Part shown: positions 62,450 through 64,000 of the stretch, in pieces
How the letters are laid out: each line of letters starts with the position of its first letter
Numbering within the stretch: the first letter of the stretch is position 1
Source of the DNA: Chloroflexota bacterium
Lineage (GTDB): Bacteria > Chloroflexota > UBA6077 > JACCZL01
Assembly: GCA_020845495.1 (NCBI GenBank)
Contig: JADLFM010000170.1
Location: 1-64,000 of the forward strand
Direction: 5' to 3'
Length of the DNA stretch: 64,000 nt
The notes under the pieces: model-generated
The model's input: only the letters and a program-made list of their open reading frames with translations
Told to the model about the DNA's origin: nothing
Database searches by the model: none
Translations under genes and position numbers: made by a program

Positions 62450-63268
62450 TCAGATGGACTTCCAGTCGCGGTGTCGGCCGCGGTAGGCGATGATACGGTC
62501 GTAGCCGGCGGCGCGCAGGTGCTCGACCGCCAGGGGCAGATCCGCCGCAACCTGCTCGGGGGCGTGCGCATCTGAGCCGAGCGTCGCGGGCACGCCGGCC
62601 TTCTGGCAGGCGGTCAGGAGGTCGATCTGCGGATAGAGCTCCTGACACGGCTTGCGGAGCCCGGCCGTGTTCACCTCGACGGCGACGCCGGCAGCGGCCA
62701 GCCCCCGCGCGACCCGTTCGTACAGTCCGGCGACCTCTTTGCGTGGGCGATGGCCGAACTTCTTGATGACGTCGAGGTGAGCGATGGTATCGAAGAGGCC
62801 GCTGTCGGCGGCGCGCAGGATCAGGCCGAAGTACCGCTCGTAGAGCTCGTCGATGTCCCACTCGTTGAAGCGGTCGACGTAGCGGGAGTCGTCCATGCCC
62901 CAGTCGTCGATGAAGTGAACGCTCCCGAGCACGTAGTCCCAGGGGTAGCGCGCCAGGATCTCGGCGAGCGCCTCTTGATGGGTCGGGATGTAGTCAGCTT
63001 CGACGGCGAGCTTGATCTCGATCTCGGGGTGCGCGCGGCGCAAGCGGAAGACGTCTTCAACATAGGTATCAAAGTCTTCCTCCGGCATAGCAAGCTCGGG
63101 ATCGCGTGCGTCGGGGGGAAGCCAGTACATGAAGATGTGGTCGGAGAAACCCATCTCTGGCAAGCCGGCCTGGACCGCCTGTTCCACGTACTGCTGCATC
63201 TCGCCGCTGGCATGACCGCAGCGAGCGGTGTGGATGTGATAGTCGACGAGGTCAAGCTGGGTGGTCAT
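62450..63268 (-). CDS. PHP-family histidinol-phosphatase-like hydrolase
   Basis: 272 residues from an ATG at 63268 with GAGGG upstream. The metal ligands begin with His11, His13 and His19 (DYHIHTARCGH) and continue with a GSVHFIDDW segment, IAHLDVIKKFG and GSDAHAPEQV near the C-terminus, the usual PHP order. Histidinol-phosphate phosphatase is the likeliest activity; related members cleave other sugar or inositol phosphates. No other histidine genes are in the window. It is followed on the same strand by the NUDIX gene, 119 bp away. Confidence 0.9.
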   Translation of the reverse strand: MTTQLDLVDYHIHTARCGHASGEMQQYVEQAVQAGLPEMGFSDHIFMYWLPPDARDPELAMPEEDFDTYVEDVFRLRRAHPEIEIKLAVEADYIPTHQEALAEILARYPWDYVLGSVHFIDDWGMDDSRYVDRFNEWDIDELYERYFGLILRAADSGLFDTIAHLDVIKKFGHRPRKEVAGLYERVARGLAAAGVAVEVNTAGLRKPCQELYPQIDLLTACQKAGVPATLGSDAHAPEQVAADLPLAVEHLRAAGYDRIIAYRGRHRDWKSI

Positions 63269-63423
63269 GGGCGCCCTCCGGCCGCGAGGTTCCCTCCATT
63301 ATTGGCCGGAACGGGCTGGCGGCGGCAGGGCGAACGGACGCGACAAAAGGGCACGTTGCGCGCGCCATGCCATGCTACGATAAGGCACTCGAGGCCAGAG
63401 GCCCGAAGTTCAGGAGGCCGGCC

Positions 63424-64000
63424 ATGATCGTGGGCCACGTCTTTCGCCGTCTCGTCCGCGGCATGGCGCTCGGCATCGCGCGACGGTGGTTTACCACGCT
63501 GCTCGCGCTGGTGCTGATCGGCACAGCCGGCTATGCCGTCGCCGCGCGGGGAATGATTCCGGGCGTCACGCCGTTCGCCGTCGGAGGGCTTGCCAGCCTG
63601 GCGAGCGTCCAGACCTCGGAGCCGACGAGCACCGACGTACGGGAGTTGACCGTCGAAGAGGTGCGCCCGATGCGCAACGGCGATCGGATCGATCTGATTC
63701 TGAAGGAGAAAGCCGGCAACCGTCGCCTGGTGATGTCGGTCGGCCAGATGGAGGCTCTCGCAATCTACGCGGACCTCAATACACGGGTTCGTAGCCAGGT
63801 CGATACGCCGACGTCTTACGAACTGATGGGCACAATCGTCCAGCAGCTCGGCGGGACGGTGAACCGAGTCGTGGTGAATCAGGTGACAAACGATACCTTC
63901 TACGCGAAGGTCATCATGAGCACCGAGAGTCGTCAGGTGGAGATCGACTCGAAACCAAGCGACGCCATCGCGCTCGCGCTCCGAACCCATGCGCCGATCT
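63424..64000 (+). CDS. DUF151 (bifunctional nuclease-type) protein, N-terminal part
   Basis: Runs off the right edge; at least 192 residues from an ATG at 63424 with AGGAGG 7 nt upstream. An N-terminal membrane segment (RWFTTLLALVLIGTAGYAVAA) precedes the DUF151 domain (SVGQMEALAIYADLN, TSYELMGTIVQQLGGTV, STESRQVEIDSKPSDAIALA). DUF151 proteins are reported nucleases in plants and unknown in most bacteria. The N-terminal anchor, unusual for the family, would place the domain outside the cytosol or at the inner face of the membrane. Confidence 0.9.
   Translation, partial: MIVGHVFRRLVRGMALGIARRWFTTLLALVLIGTAGYAVAARGMIPGVTPFAVGGLASLASVQTSEPTSTDVRELTVEEVRPMRNGDRIDLILKEKAGNRRLVMSVGQMEALAIYADLNTRVRSQVDTPTSYELMGTIVQQLGGTVNRVVVNQVTNDTFYAKVIMSTESRQVEIDSKPSDAIALALRTHAPI

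Overview
The window is about 65% GC, gene-dense and uses many GTG and some TTG starts. The protein mix points to a member of the Chloroflexota, probably near Thermomicrobia: a Tat-type lipoprotein solute-binding protein with an Ala/Pro/Thr linker, a coiled-coil HlyD-type adaptor without an outer-membrane partner, LuxR/AAA regulators, LLM flavin enzymes, DUF4031, DUF1232 and DUF151. This assignment is inference from protein character. No rRNA, tRNA, CRISPR array or intact transposase was recognised.

Region 1 (1-7.0 kb) is the 5' end of a nonribosomal peptide synthetase running leftwards off the window (adenylation, ketoreductase, carrier, condensation, start of a second adenylation domain), with its own sigma70-like promoter and an upstream methyltransferase. 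Region 2 (7.7-17.4 kb) is surface-related: a lipoprotein HlyD-type adaptor, an acyltransferase-3, a secreted glycoside-hydrolase-like protein, a secreted alpha/beta hydrolase, and a translationally coupled sugar-phosphate phosphatase and sugar transferase pair.

Region 3 (17.8-36.2 kb) looks catabolic: aldo/keto reductases, an oligopeptide-type ABC importer without ATPases, an SDR, a ThDP enzyme, a LuxR-type ATPase regulator overlapping an IclR regulator, a CoA-transferase, an LLM oxidoreductase and a 2-hydroxyacid dehydrogenase. Four of its transcription units share a 20-bp upstream motif in the same orientation, a candidate regulon operator.

Region 4 (36.4-42.3 kb) is the most unusual part: five co-directional, mostly overlapping genes encoding an unknown helical protein, a DUF2791/BrxD-like ATPase homologue that has lost its P-loop, an intact DUF2791 ATPase, an unknown bipartite protein and a SNF2 helicase. 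It resembles the ATPase-helicase part of BREX defence systems, but no methyltransferase or PglZ is present.

Region 5 (42.5-64 kb) is mixed housekeeping and envelope: sugar isomerase/epimerase-like protein, C69 peptidase, AI-2E family permease, RND pump, a possibly leaderless anchored protein, a PaaK-like adenylate-forming enzyme, a polytopic membrane protein, a hydrolase/phosphoribosyltransferase pair, PRC-barrel, VOC and DUF1232 proteins, quinone reductase, aminotransferase, NUDIX, PHP phosphatase and a truncated DUF151 protein. Short perfect tandem repeats (12-23 bp units, 2-4 copies) are scattered across the window, inside and between genes.
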